A DNA stretch of 64,000 bases, from positions 124,001 to 188,000 of the forward strand of contig NZ_JAPWKB010000015.1 in the NCBI RefSeq assembly GCF_028283785.1. Reading direction: 5' to 3'. This document shows positions 50,228 through 58,152 of the stretch, piece by piece. The notes under the pieces were generated by a model. That model saw only the letters and a list, made by a program, of their open reading frames with translations. It was not told where the DNA came from and ran no database searches. Both the position numbers and the translations under genes were made by a program. The first letter of the stretch is position 1. Each line of letters begins with the position of its first letter. The stretch is from Paraburkholderia sp. GTDB lineage: Bacteria > Pseudomonadota > Gammaproteobacteria > Burkholderiales > Burkholderiaceae.

Positions 50228-52189
50228 ATGCCATCCCCGATTCGCTTTTTACCGCGTGTCGATCCGTCGAGCGCGGAGTTGAATCAGTCGCAATTCGACG
50301 CGTTTTCGCGTCAGATCCCACTGCTCTACTTCATCCTGGTCGTGAACAGCGCCGCCGTCGCGTTCACGCATCGCGCGGTCGCGCCCGCGTGGCTCGCGAT
50401 CTACATGCCGCTCGCGTTGTGCGCGGCGGCCGTGGTGCGGGTGATCGTATGGGTCGGACGCCGCCGCGTAGCACTCGACGCCGCGCAGATCGTCGCGCGT
50501 TTGCGCGCGAGCATCGCCGCGCTGGTCGTGCTCGGCGTCTCGTTCACCGCGTGGGGACTCGCGCTCTACCCGTATGGCGACGCGTACGCGCAGAGCCACG
50601 TCGCGTTCTATATGTCGATCACCGTGATCGGCTGCATATTCTGTTTGATGCAGATGCGCACCGCCGCACTGCTGCTGACCGCGATCGTGATCGTGCCTTT
50701 CGCGACGTTTTTCATGACGACGGGCAATCCCGTTTTCATCGCGATTTCGATCAACGTGCTGCTGGTGTCGGGCGCGATGATCTCGATCCTGCTGACCTAC
50801 TCGCGCGACTTTTCCAATCTCGTCGCATCGCAGCGCGCGCTGCTGAACAAGCAGGCGGAAATGCAGACGCTCAGCGACGAAAACTCGCGCCTCGCGAATA
50901 TCGACAGCCTGACCTTGCTGCCCAACCGGCGACGCTTTTTCTCCGATATCGACAACGTCCTGTCGCAGTGCATCCGGGAAAATCGCGGCTTTGCGGTCGG
51001 CGTGCTCGATCTCGACGGCTTCAAGCAATTGAACGATCTGTACGGACACGGTTTCGGCGACGGCATTCTCGAACGGACCGCGCATCGCCTCGCGGCGCTG
51101 TCGAATTCGCAGGTGTCGTTTGCACGGCTGGGCGGCGACGAATTCGGCGTGATCGTCAACGGTTTCGAGAGCCGCGACCATCTGCTCGAAATCGGCGGCG
51201 TCGTCTGCGACGTGCTGAAAAAGCCGCACGTGCGACCGGGTTCGACCACGCGTCTGACCGGCTCGCTCGGCTTCGCGATTTTCCCCGATGCAGGCGAAAC
51301 GCCCGAGCAGCTTTTCGAGCGCGCCGACTACGCGCTGTACTTCGCGAAAGAAAACCGGCGTGGCGCGCCGGTGGTGTTTTCGACCGAGCACGAAACCGAA
51401 ATCCGTCAGGTGAGCGCGGTCGTACAGGCGTTGCGCGACGCCGACCTCGCCCGCGAAATGACGCTCGTGTATCAACCGATCGTCGATGTCGCAGCGAACC
51501 GGATCGTCTCGTTCGAAGCGCTCGCGCGCTGGTCGAGTCCGAGCCTGGGCGACGTCGCGCCATCGGTGTTTATCGGCATCGCGGAGCGCAGCGAACTGAT
51601 TCATCGCATCACCGAAGTCCTGCTGCGCCAGGCGCTCGCGTTCGCGCGATATTGCCCGCCCGACATCGGTATTTCGTTCAATCTGTCGACCCGCGATCTC
51701 GCCGCCGACGACGCACTCAGCGCGATTATCGCGTTGACGCGATCGAGCGGTGTCGAACCGGGCCGGATCGAATTCGAGGTCACGGAAACCGCGCTGATCA
51801 ACGATTTCGATCAGGCGGCGAAGGCGCTGGAATCGTTGAAAGCGCTCGGCACGCGGATCTCGCTCGACGACTTCGGCACGGGCTTTTCGAGCTTGAGTTG
51901 CGTGCATCGACTGCCGGTCGACAAGCTGAAGATCGACCGCAGTTTTATTGCGGAGATCACGTCGCGCTCGCCGGGCCGCGACATCGTCAAGAGTATCAAC
52001 GACCTGTGTACGAACCTCGGCCTCGACTGCGTGATGGAAGGCGTCGAGACCCAGGCGCAACTGGACGTGCTGAAGGGTCTGGGCTGCACGCTGATGCAGG
52101 GTTACTACTTCAGCAAACCGGTGAGTGCGGCCGACGTCGCGACCGTGCTCGCCCGCTTCGACGGCACGCGCGAGGCGGTGTGGGTTTGA
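50228..52189 (+). CDS. Membrane-bound GGDEF-EAL cyclic di-GMP protein
   Basis: A 653-residue protein. About six helices fill residues 30-195, then a GGDEF domain (about 215-375) with RLGGDEFG intact near residue 300 and DSLTLLPNRRRFF at its start. The EAL domain (about 395-645) has SFEALARW, SFNLSTRDL, FEVTETAL, DDFGTGFSS, LKIDRSF, MEGVET and GYYFSKPV, the residues needed for phosphodiesterase activity. No RxxD inhibitory site is seen five residues before GGDEF. Both activities could be present; the net direction cannot be told. ATG at 50228 was preferred to an upstream in-frame start. Confidence 0.93.
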   Translation: MPSPIRFLPRVDPSSAELNQSQFDAFSRQIPLLYFILVVNSAAVAFTHRAVAPAWLAIYMPLALCAAAVVRVIVWVGRRRVALDAAQIVARLRASIAALVVLGVSFTAWGLALYPYGDAYAQSHVAFYMSITVIGCIFCLMQMRTAALLLTAIVIVPFATFFMTTGNPVFIAISINVLLVSGAMISILLTYSRDFSNLVASQRALLNKQAEMQTLSDENSRLANIDSLTLLPNRRRFFSDIDNVLSQCIRENRGFAVGVLDLDGFKQLNDLYGHGFGDGILERTAHRLAALSNSQVSFARLGGDEFGVIVNGFESRDHLLEIGGVVCDVLKKPHVRPGSTTRLTGSLGFAIFPDAGETPEQLFERADYALYFAKENRRGAPVVFSTEHETEIRQVSAVVQALRDADLAREMTLVYQPIVDVAANRIVSFEALARWSSPSLGDVAPSVFIGIAERSELIHRITEVLLRQALAFARYCPPDIGISFNLSTRDLAADDALSAIIALTRSSGVEPGRIEFEVTETALINDFDQAAKALESLKALGTRISLDDFGTGFSSLSCVHRLPVDKLKIDRSFIAEITSRSPGRDIVKSINDLCTNLGLDCVMEGVETQAQLDVLKGLGCTLMQGYYFSKPVSAADVATVLARFDGTREAVWV

Positions 52190-52429
52190 TGTTGTGCCCG
52201 CTGTCCCGGCTCGCACTTCGTGGATGTCACGTTACGCAAACTCGCGCGCGTCTCGTGTAACCCCGTGACATCGCGCGACGGCATCGCCGTGCACGACGCC
52301 GATCGACGGCAAATCCCGGCTGGGCGCGACTTGCGCGCCGCCGCGCTGTAACGGTTCAGATTGGCATGCTATCTGCAGATGATTGGACGCGGTCAGCCGC
52401 ACCGCCCAACCAATATCGAGGATGCCGAG

Positions 52430-54274
52430 ATGGAGACGAATTTCACGCTTACTGCCGTTGCACTGTGCGCCATTGCAGCGTTTAACCTGGCGACCAGCAG
52501 CGTCGCCATCGCGGCACCGTCCGCGGGACTCGTCGTCGGCGCAGGCATTAGTCCCGGGACGATCGAAGTCGGCGCAGCCGCAGGCGGCACGACGACGGCT
52601 AACGGCGTCGCGGTCATCGTCGGCGGAGCGGCCGGCGTGAAAGTGAACGTCGGCAATACGCCGCTGCCGTCGCTGCCGTCGCTTCCGTCAGTCACCGGTG
52701 TGATCGGGACGGTGACGGGGGCGCTTTCCGGTGCGGGCGGCGGTGATCCGCTCGCTCCTGTCACGGGTGCGGTGAACACCGTTACTGGGGCGCTTTCCGG
52801 CGTCGGCGGCGGTGATCCGCTCGCTCCTGTCACCGGTGCTGTGAACACCGTTACTGGGGCACTTTCCGGCGTCGGCGGCGGTGATCCGCTGGCTCCTGTC
52901 ACTGGTGCGATCAACACCGTTACTGGTGCGCTTTCCAGCGTCGGCGGCGGTAATCCGCTCGCTCCTGTCACCGGCGCGATCAACACCGTTACTGGTGCAC
53001 TTTCCGGCGTAGGTGGCGGTGATCCTCTCGCCCCTGTCACCGGCGCTGTCAACACCGTCACCGGCGCACTTTCCACCGTAGGCGGCACCAACCCGCTCGC
53101 CCCCGTCACCGGCGCGATCACCACCGTCACCGGCGCACTGTCGAACGTCGGCGGCACCGACCCGCTGTCGCCCGTCACGACTACCATCGGCACGATCAGC
53201 GCGTCGCTGGCGAATGCGGCCAGCGGCAATCCGCTCGCGCCCGTCACCGGGACCGTCGATGCCGCCACCGATACCCTCGCCAGCACCATCGACGGCTCGA
53301 CCGGAACGGTGTCCGGCGCAATCGACTCGGCAACCCACTCGCTGTCGGGCGCAGTCGATACCGCCACCACGACGCTCGCCGGCACCGTCCACTCCGTCAC
53401 CGCGGCGCTGAACAACGCAGCGTCGAACGATCCGCTCGCGCCCGTCACCGGCGCAATCGATTCCGTCACCAGCGCGTTGTCGAATGCAGCAGGCGGCAAC
53501 CCGCTCGCGCCGATCACCGGTGCGGTCAACACCGTCACCGGCGCGTTGTCCAGCGCGGCTGGCAGCGCATCGCTCGCGCCCATCACGAATGCGGTCACCG
53601 GCGCGCTCAACGCCGTGACCAGCGCCGTGTCCGGCGCAGCAGGCGGCGACCCGCTCGCGCCCGTCACGGGCGCCGTCAACTCGGTGACCAATGCGCTGAC
53701 CGGCGGCATCGGCACCAATCCGCTCGCGCCGATCTCGACGACGATCAACTCGATCACCGGCTCACTGTCCGGGGCGGCGGGAGGCAATCCGCTGGGGCCG
53801 GTTTCCAGTGTCGTATCGGGCGCGGTCTCCAGCGTCACGAGCGGCTTGTCGAATGCGAATCCGATCGTACCGATCACCAGCGCGCTGAACACTGTGACGT
53901 CGACCGTCGGCTCGCAGGCGGGCGCGATCGGCGCGGTGCTGAACAACAACCCGATCGTCCCGCTGACGACCACGCTCACGGCCGCGCTCGGCACGACCAT
54001 CACGTCGACGGCGGGCGCGGCGGTCTCGGTGGCGGGCGCGGTCGGCGCAAGCGTCAGTGCGGGCGGCCATACGGTCGGCGCAGGCGCGGGCGCGGCCGGA
54101 TCGGTCAGCAGTTCGGCGGCGGCGACCACCACCGGCGTGCTTGCGCCCGTCACGGGCCTCGTCGCATCGCTGAACTCGACGGCCTCGCATGCGGGCGGCA
54201 GCGCCGCAAACGGCACGCTGCTCGCGCCGGTCACGGGTCTGTTGACCGCGGCCACGGGCGCGTTGCCGAGGTAA
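52430..54274 (+). CDS. Secreted protein of 23-residue tandem repeats
   Basis: A 614-residue exported protein I do not recognise. A signal peptide (about 1-30) ends VAIA. From about residue 85 onward it is built of repeats of about 23 residues with consensus DPLAPVTGAVNTVTGALSGV followed by GGG. About 14-16 units can be traced; seven are nearly perfect, later ones drift. The repeat is hydrophobic, Thr/Ala/Val-rich, with no Cys, Trp or aromatic residues. The pattern suggests a regular helical or beta-solenoid fibre and a surface or envelope role; this is inference. The reading frame on the other strand is also open for 636 codons, an effect of the repeat codons. Confidence 0.85.
   Translation: METNFTLTAVALCAIAAFNLATSSVAIAAPSAGLVVGAGISPGTIEVGAAAGGTTTANGVAVIVGGAAGVKVNVGNTPLPSLPSLPSVTGVIGTVTGALSGAGGGDPLAPVTGAVNTVTGALSGVGGGDPLAPVTGAVNTVTGALSGVGGGDPLAPVTGAINTVTGALSSVGGGNPLAPVTGAINTVTGALSGVGGGDPLAPVTGAVNTVTGALSTVGGTNPLAPVTGAITTVTGALSNVGGTDPLSPVTTTIGTISASLANAASGNPLAPVTGTVDAATDTLASTIDGSTGTVSGAIDSATHSLSGAVDTATTTLAGTVHSVTAALNNAASNDPLAPVTGAIDSVTSALSNAAGGNPLAPITGAVNTVTGALSSAAGSASLAPITNAVTGALNAVTSAVSGAAGGDPLAPVTGAVNSVTNALTGGIGTNPLAPISTTINSITGSLSGAAGGNPLGPVSSVVSGAVSSVTSGLSNANPIVPITSALNTVTSTVGSQAGAIGAVLNNNPIVPLTTTLTAALGTTITSTAGAAVSVAGAVGASVSAGGHTVGAGAGAAGSVSSSAAATTTGVLAPVTGLVASLNSTASHAGGSAANGTLLAPVTGLLTAATGALPR
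52733..53170 (+). repeat. Tandem 69-bp DNA repeats inside the repeat-protein gene
   Basis: Six to seven consecutive copies of a 69-bp unit encode the first 23-residue repeats. The first units share long identical stretches such as GATCCGCTCGCTCCTGTCAC and differ mainly at third positions. The repeats further 3' are far more diverged. Recent expansion by slippage or unequal recombination at the 5' end is likely. Confidence 0.85.
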
Positions 54275-54329
54275 GCCGGACGCGCGCCGCAAACGCGCCG
54301 CAAACGCGCAATTGCATCGGCAGCATCGG

Positions 54330-54361
54330 AAAGGGCCGGCCCGGTCGCGGGTCGGCCCTTT
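54330..54361. terminator. Rho-independent terminator after the repeat-protein gene
   Basis: AAAGGGCCGGCCC from 54330 pairs with GGGTCGGCCCTTT to 54361 (one G-U) around GGTCGC; T-rich TCCTC follows. The convergent gene ends at 54389, so it may serve both. Confidence 0.75.
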
Positions 54362-54388
54362 CCTCATTGCGCGACCGGAACGCGAAGT

Positions 54389-54649
54389 TCAGCGCGGCAC
54401 GACCACGACCGGCTGCGCGTACACCACACCGGCCGGCCGCACCCACACCGTCGAATAGACCGGAACCACCACCGGCACCGGCCTCGGCGGCGCGGCGACG
54501 ACCACCGGCGGTGCGTAATAAACCGGCCGCGGCGGCACGTAGACCACGGCGGCCGGCGCATAGGCGACGACCACCCGCGCAAACGACGATGACGAAACGG
54601 TCAGGCCCAAAGCCGCCGCAGCGGACGCACAGATCAAACGGATATTCAT
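54389..54649 (-). CDS. Small secreted Val/Pro/Tyr-rich protein, 86 aa
   Basis: An 86-residue exported protein. The signal peptide (about 1-24) ends SSFA. The mature part is almost only Val, Pro, Ala, Tyr and Arg, in repeats like VVYVPPRPVYYAPPVVVAAP, and has no Cys. AGGAG lies before ATG 54649. Similar VYxPP-rich small proteins occur in many Burkholderiales and have no known function; a cell-wall or surface-associated role is possible. It converges with the 23-residue repeat gene. Confidence 0.75.
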   Translation of the reverse strand: MNIRLICASAAAALGLTVSSSSFARVVVAYAPAAVVYVPPRPVYYAPPVVVAAPPRPVPVVVPVYSTVWVRPAGVVYAQPVVVVPR

Positions 54650-55089
54650 TCGATACTCCTGAAACGAAAACCGGCCGTTGAAAAACGCCGCTCGTGACGA
54701 CGTGGGCCGGAAGGTTCGCCCGACGTGACGCCACGCGCTGGATCGAACCGTGAAAGCGCAACTCGCGCCGACCGTCGAAAGATACGCAGCCGGCGATCGG
54801 AATGGCAGCCGGAACTTATTTCATTCAATGTCGTGCGCCGCGTCGATAAACACCCGCCGTCGCGGTTCGCGATGTCTGAAATGTTTGCTCCGTTCGATTC
54901 GCCTCGTGCAGCAACGGGTCGCGTCCTATGAGAAAACCCGAAGCGACAGCCCATGACATACCGCGACATACTTCGTAGCAGCTTTGAAATTGCATTCCGC
55001 CGTTGCACCGACAAGAATTCGGCCTGCCTTCGATCGCCTCCACGCTCATCCCGGCGCATCGGAATCTGAACCCGTTCAAGGAGCATGCA
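54650..55089. other. Divergent intergenic region
   Basis: This 440-bp gap separates the minus-strand Val/Pro-rich protein from the plus-strand EF-hand-like gene. Minus-strand frames covering 54825-55364 are shadows of the EF-hand gene and leader. I see no convincing operator, repeat or promoter pair. Confidence 0.4.
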
Positions 55090-55389
55090 ATGAAGAAGTT
55101 TCTCGTCGCCGTCGCGCTGTGCATCACGTCCACCATCGTCAGCACCGGCGCGCTCGCGCAAACCGCGCCGCAACCGGATCCGCAGCGCATGGCGCGGATG
55201 GAACAGCAACTGCAAAGCCGCTTCGCCAACGCCAACACCACGCACGACGGCAAGCTGACGCGCGAACAGGCGAACGCCGGCATGCCGATGGTCGCAAAAC
55301 ACTTCGACGAAATCGATACGCAGAAAGCGGGCTTCATCACGTTGCCGCAAATCGAGGCATTCATCCAGCAACGCGGCGCAGCGCACTGA
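55090..55389 (+). CDS. Small periplasmic EF-hand-like protein, 99 aa
   Basis: A 99-residue exported protein. The signal peptide (about 1-23) ends GALAQ. The mature part carries two EF-hand-like helix-loop-helix units: FANANTTHDGKLTREQANAG and FDEIDTQKAGFITLPQIEAF. The loops match the D/N-x-D/N-x-D-G pattern only partly (NANTTHDGK, DEIDTQKAG), so calcium binding is possible but not certain. AAGGAG lies eight bases before ATG 55090. It lies 83 bp before the outer-membrane factor gene of an RND operon. Confidence 0.82.
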   Translation: MKKFLVAVALCITSTIVSTGALAQTAPQPDPQRMARMEQQLQSRFANANTTHDGKLTREQANAGMPMVAKHFDEIDTQKAGFITLPQIEAFIQQRGAAH

Positions 55390-55472
55390 GCGCGGTCCGG
55401 ATCGGCGGGATCGTCGATGTCCGGACCCGCCTTCCGGCCTACGGCCGTGCATGGCCTTTCACGAGAAGCTTG

Positions 55473-57062
55473 ATGACACTTCCCTCGGCCCGCCGCTCCA
55501 CGCCCCGTGCCCGCACGTCACTGTGCGCGTGCGTGGCGGTCTGTCTGCTGGCGTTGCCGCTTGCCGGCTGCGTGACGGTGGGCCCGGACTTCCGCACGCC
55601 CGATGCAACGCTCGAACACCAGTGGCTCGAAAGCCTGCCCGCCGATGCGCACGCATCAGCCGCCGACGGCGCCGCATGGTGGACCGCATTCAACGACCCG
55701 CTGCTGACCGCACTCGAACAGCGCGCGTACGCGCGCAACCTGAACTTGCAGGTCGCGGGACTGCACGTGCTGAAAGCGCGCGCGCAACTGTCGATCAGCG
55801 ATGAAAACCTGTTTCCGCAGCAAGGCAGCGTGTCGGGCGGCGCGAACCATATCAACACCAGCGGCGTCGGACCGATTCCGCCAACGCATCTGTGGGCCGA
55901 GCATTTCCGCGCGAATGTCAGCTGGGAAATCGATTTCTGGGGCAAGTACCGTCGTCAGATCGAGTCGGATACGGCGACGTTGCGCGGCTCCGAAGCCGCG
56001 TACGACAACGCGCTGGTGTCGCTGTACGGCGATGTCGCAAACGCGTACATCGATTTGCGCGCCATCGAGCAGCGACTCGCGGTCGCGCAGAAGAACCTCC
56101 AATCGGTGCGGGAAAGCCTGCGTCTGACCACCGCGAGATTCAATCGCGGTGCCGCCAGCCAGCTCGACGTCGAACAGGCCGCCACGCTGGTCGCGGAAAC
56201 CGAGGCGCAGATTCCGCCGCTGCAAAAAGCTCGCGCGCAGGATCGCGACACGCTCGCCGTGCTGCTCGCCGATCCGCCCGACGCGATCGACGCGCAACTC
56301 GCGGGCGGCACCGGCATTCCCGTCGCGCCCGCCCGGATCGACGTCGGAATTCCCGCCGATCTGCTGCGCCGACGGCCCGACGTCCGCCAGTCCGCGCTGA
56401 ACGCCGCCGCGCAATCGGCGCTGATCGGCGTGCAGAAGGCAAAGCTGTATCCGTCGTTGTCGCTGACCGGGCTATTCGGGCTGTCGTCGTCGGAACAGCA
56501 TGGAATCGGCCTGACGCAATGGGGCAGCAAGACCATCGGGCTGGTGTCGGCGGGCATCACCGTGCCGATCATCGAGCGTGGTCAGCTGAAAAACGCGGTG
56601 CGGATTCAGGACGCGGCGTTCCAGGAAGCCGTGCTCGACTATCAGGGCACCGTATTGCAGGCGCAGCGCGAAGTCGAAGACGCCATCGCGACATTGCGCA
56701 CGTCGCTCGATGCGCTCGCCGCGACCTCGCGCGCCGCCGATGCATCGCAGCGCGCGTTGCGTCTCGCGAACGCGCAATACCTGTCGGGCTCTGTGACCTT
56801 CGATACCGTGCTCGACGCGTCGCGCTCGATGCTGCGCGACGACGACTCGCTCGCGCAAAACCAGGGGCTTGCCGCGCTGGCCGCCGTTTCGCTGTATCGG
56901 GCGCTCGGCGGCGGCTGGCAAGTGGCAAGCGACCAACCGGTGGTCAGCCGGACAATTAGCGAAGAGATGGCGCGGCGTACCGACTGGGGGCGCCTGCTGG
57001 CGCCGCCGACGAATTCGCCGCTCGCCCGGACCCGCGGAGATCAGCTTGAATCAGAAAAATAA
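55473..57062 (+). CDS. RND outer-membrane factor (OprM/NodT-type lipoprotein)
   Basis: A 529-residue TolC-family channel. A lipoprotein signal ends LALPLAGC (lipobox, Cys about 31). Two copies of the outer-membrane efflux repeat follow, with VSWEIDFWGKYRRQIESD and, in the second, ADLLRRRPDVRQSALNAAAQ and LTGLFGLSS. ATG at 55473 was chosen because it gives the signal directly; the frame continues upstream through the EF-hand gene region. It forms the outer-membrane exit duct of the tripartite pump with the next two genes. Confidence 0.92.
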   Translation: MTLPSARRSTPRARTSLCACVAVCLLALPLAGCVTVGPDFRTPDATLEHQWLESLPADAHASAADGAAWWTAFNDPLLTALEQRAYARNLNLQVAGLHVLKARAQLSISDENLFPQQGSVSGGANHINTSGVGPIPPTHLWAEHFRANVSWEIDFWGKYRRQIESDTATLRGSEAAYDNALVSLYGDVANAYIDLRAIEQRLAVAQKNLQSVRESLRLTTARFNRGAASQLDVEQAATLVAETEAQIPPLQKARAQDRDTLAVLLADPPDAIDAQLAGGTGIPVAPARIDVGIPADLLRRRPDVRQSALNAAAQSALIGVQKAKLYPSLSLTGLFGLSSSEQHGIGLTQWGSKTIGLVSAGITVPIIERGQLKNAVRIQDAAFQEAVLDYQGTVLQAQREVEDAIATLRTSLDALAATSRAADASQRALRLANAQYLSGSVTFDTVLDASRSMLRDDDSLAQNQGLAALAAVSLYRALGGGWQVASDQPVVSRTISEEMARRTDWGRLLAPPTNSPLARTRGDQLESEK

Positions 57063-58152
57063 TTCACCTGCCCGAACCGGCAGGCGGGCAGCGTGTGCGT
57101 CGGCCTGCGTGTTCGTTTTGAGCACGGCGATGCTTGCCGGTTGCGGCGACCATCCCGCAGCCGCGCCCGCCGACTCGCTGCCGCAAGTCGGCGTCACGCA
57201 ACCGGTGTCGCGCGAAGTGCGGCCGCAGATCGACGTGTCGGGCACGGTCGCGCCGTCGGCGACGGTGACGCTGGTCGCACGCGTGCAAGGCACGCTGAAG
57301 GCGATCGGTTTCACCGACGGCGCGTACGTCAAAGCCGGTCAACTGCTGTTCCGCATCGAGCCGGATTCGTATCGTGCGCAACTCGCGTACGACCAGTCCG
57401 CGCTCGACAACGCCGAACAGGAACTGACGCGCCAGAAACAGTTGACCACCGATAAAGCCACCTCCGAATCGTCGCTGCAAAAAGCGCAGACCACGCGCGA
57501 TCAGGCGCTCGCGAAACGCGATATGTCGAAAATCAATCTCGGCTATACGGAGATTCGCGCGCCGTTCGCGGGACGGATCGGCGCGCGCGCATTCGATGTC
57601 GGCAATCTGGTCGGCGGCTCCGACTCGTCGAAGCTCGCGACGCTCGACCGGATCCAGCCGGTCTACATCAATTTCACGCTAAACGAACGCGACGCGAACC
57701 GCATCGGTCTGTTCACGCAAGCGCCGCACACGGTGCGCGTGAGCGTACCCGGCGCCCCGTCCGCCCAAGGCGACGACGCCACGCTCGAATTCGTCGATAC
57801 GCGGATCGATTCGAATAGCGGATCGCTGCGCTTGCGCGCGGACGTGCGCAACCAGGACGCGCATCTGGTGCCGGGCATGTCGGTCGAAGTGCATCTGCCC
57901 GCGGGCGCGCCGCAACAGGCGTTGCTGATTCCGGATACCGCCGTGCAACGCGATCAGGCCGGTGCGTCGGTGCTGATCGTGAATGCGGGCAACGTGGTCG
58001 AGAAGCGCGCCGTCGTCACGGGTGGACTCGATCACGGTCTGCGCATCGTCACCGCCGGCCTGAATCCGCACGACCGCGTGGTCACCAGCGGCACGCTCGC
58101 CATCGCACCGGGCGCGAAGGTTCAGCTGGCGAACCCGCAGGGGCGCGCATGA
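57046..58152 (+). CDS. RND periplasmic adaptor (membrane fusion protein)
   Basis: A 368-residue lipoprotein adaptor. A lipobox sits in TAMLAGCGDHPA (Cys about 30). The biotinyl-lipoyl-like halves RVQGTLKAIGFTDGAYVKAG and INLGYTEIRAPFAGRIGAR flank a short helical hairpin (about 100-150), followed by the beta-barrel and membrane-proximal domains. TTG at 57046 with GGAG six bases before was chosen; it overlaps the outer-membrane gene by 17 bp, so translation is coupled. It joins the RND pump to the exit channel. Confidence 0.92.
   Translation: MNQKNNSPARTGRRAACASACVFVLSTAMLAGCGDHPAAAPADSLPQVGVTQPVSREVRPQIDVSGTVAPSATVTLVARVQGTLKAIGFTDGAYVKAGQLLFRIEPDSYRAQLAYDQSALDNAEQELTRQKQLTTDKATSESSLQKAQTTRDQALAKRDMSKINLGYTEIRAPFAGRIGARAFDVGNLVGGSDSSKLATLDRIQPVYINFTLNERDANRIGLFTQAPHTVRVSVPGAPSAQGDDATLEFVDTRIDSNSGSLRLRADVRNQDAHLVPGMSVEVHLPAGAPQQALLIPDTAVQRDQAGASVLIVNAGNVVEKRAVVTGGLDHGLRIVTAGLNPHDRVVTSGTLAIAPGAKVQLANPQGRA

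Noticed and set aside
52733..53170. Direct repeats considered as a CRISPR array
   Set aside because: The 69-bp units are in frame, contiguous without unique spacers and encode a regular protein repeat; no cas genes are present.
52393..54303. A 636-codon open frame on the minus strand opposite the repeat-protein gene
   Set aside because: It has the same repeat period only because it mirrors the plus-strand repeats; it has no signal peptide or start context, and the plus-strand gene has both.
54984..55472. A longer N-terminus for the outer-membrane efflux protein
   Set aside because: The extension runs through the EF-hand-like gene in another frame; the lipoprotein signal starts at 55473.
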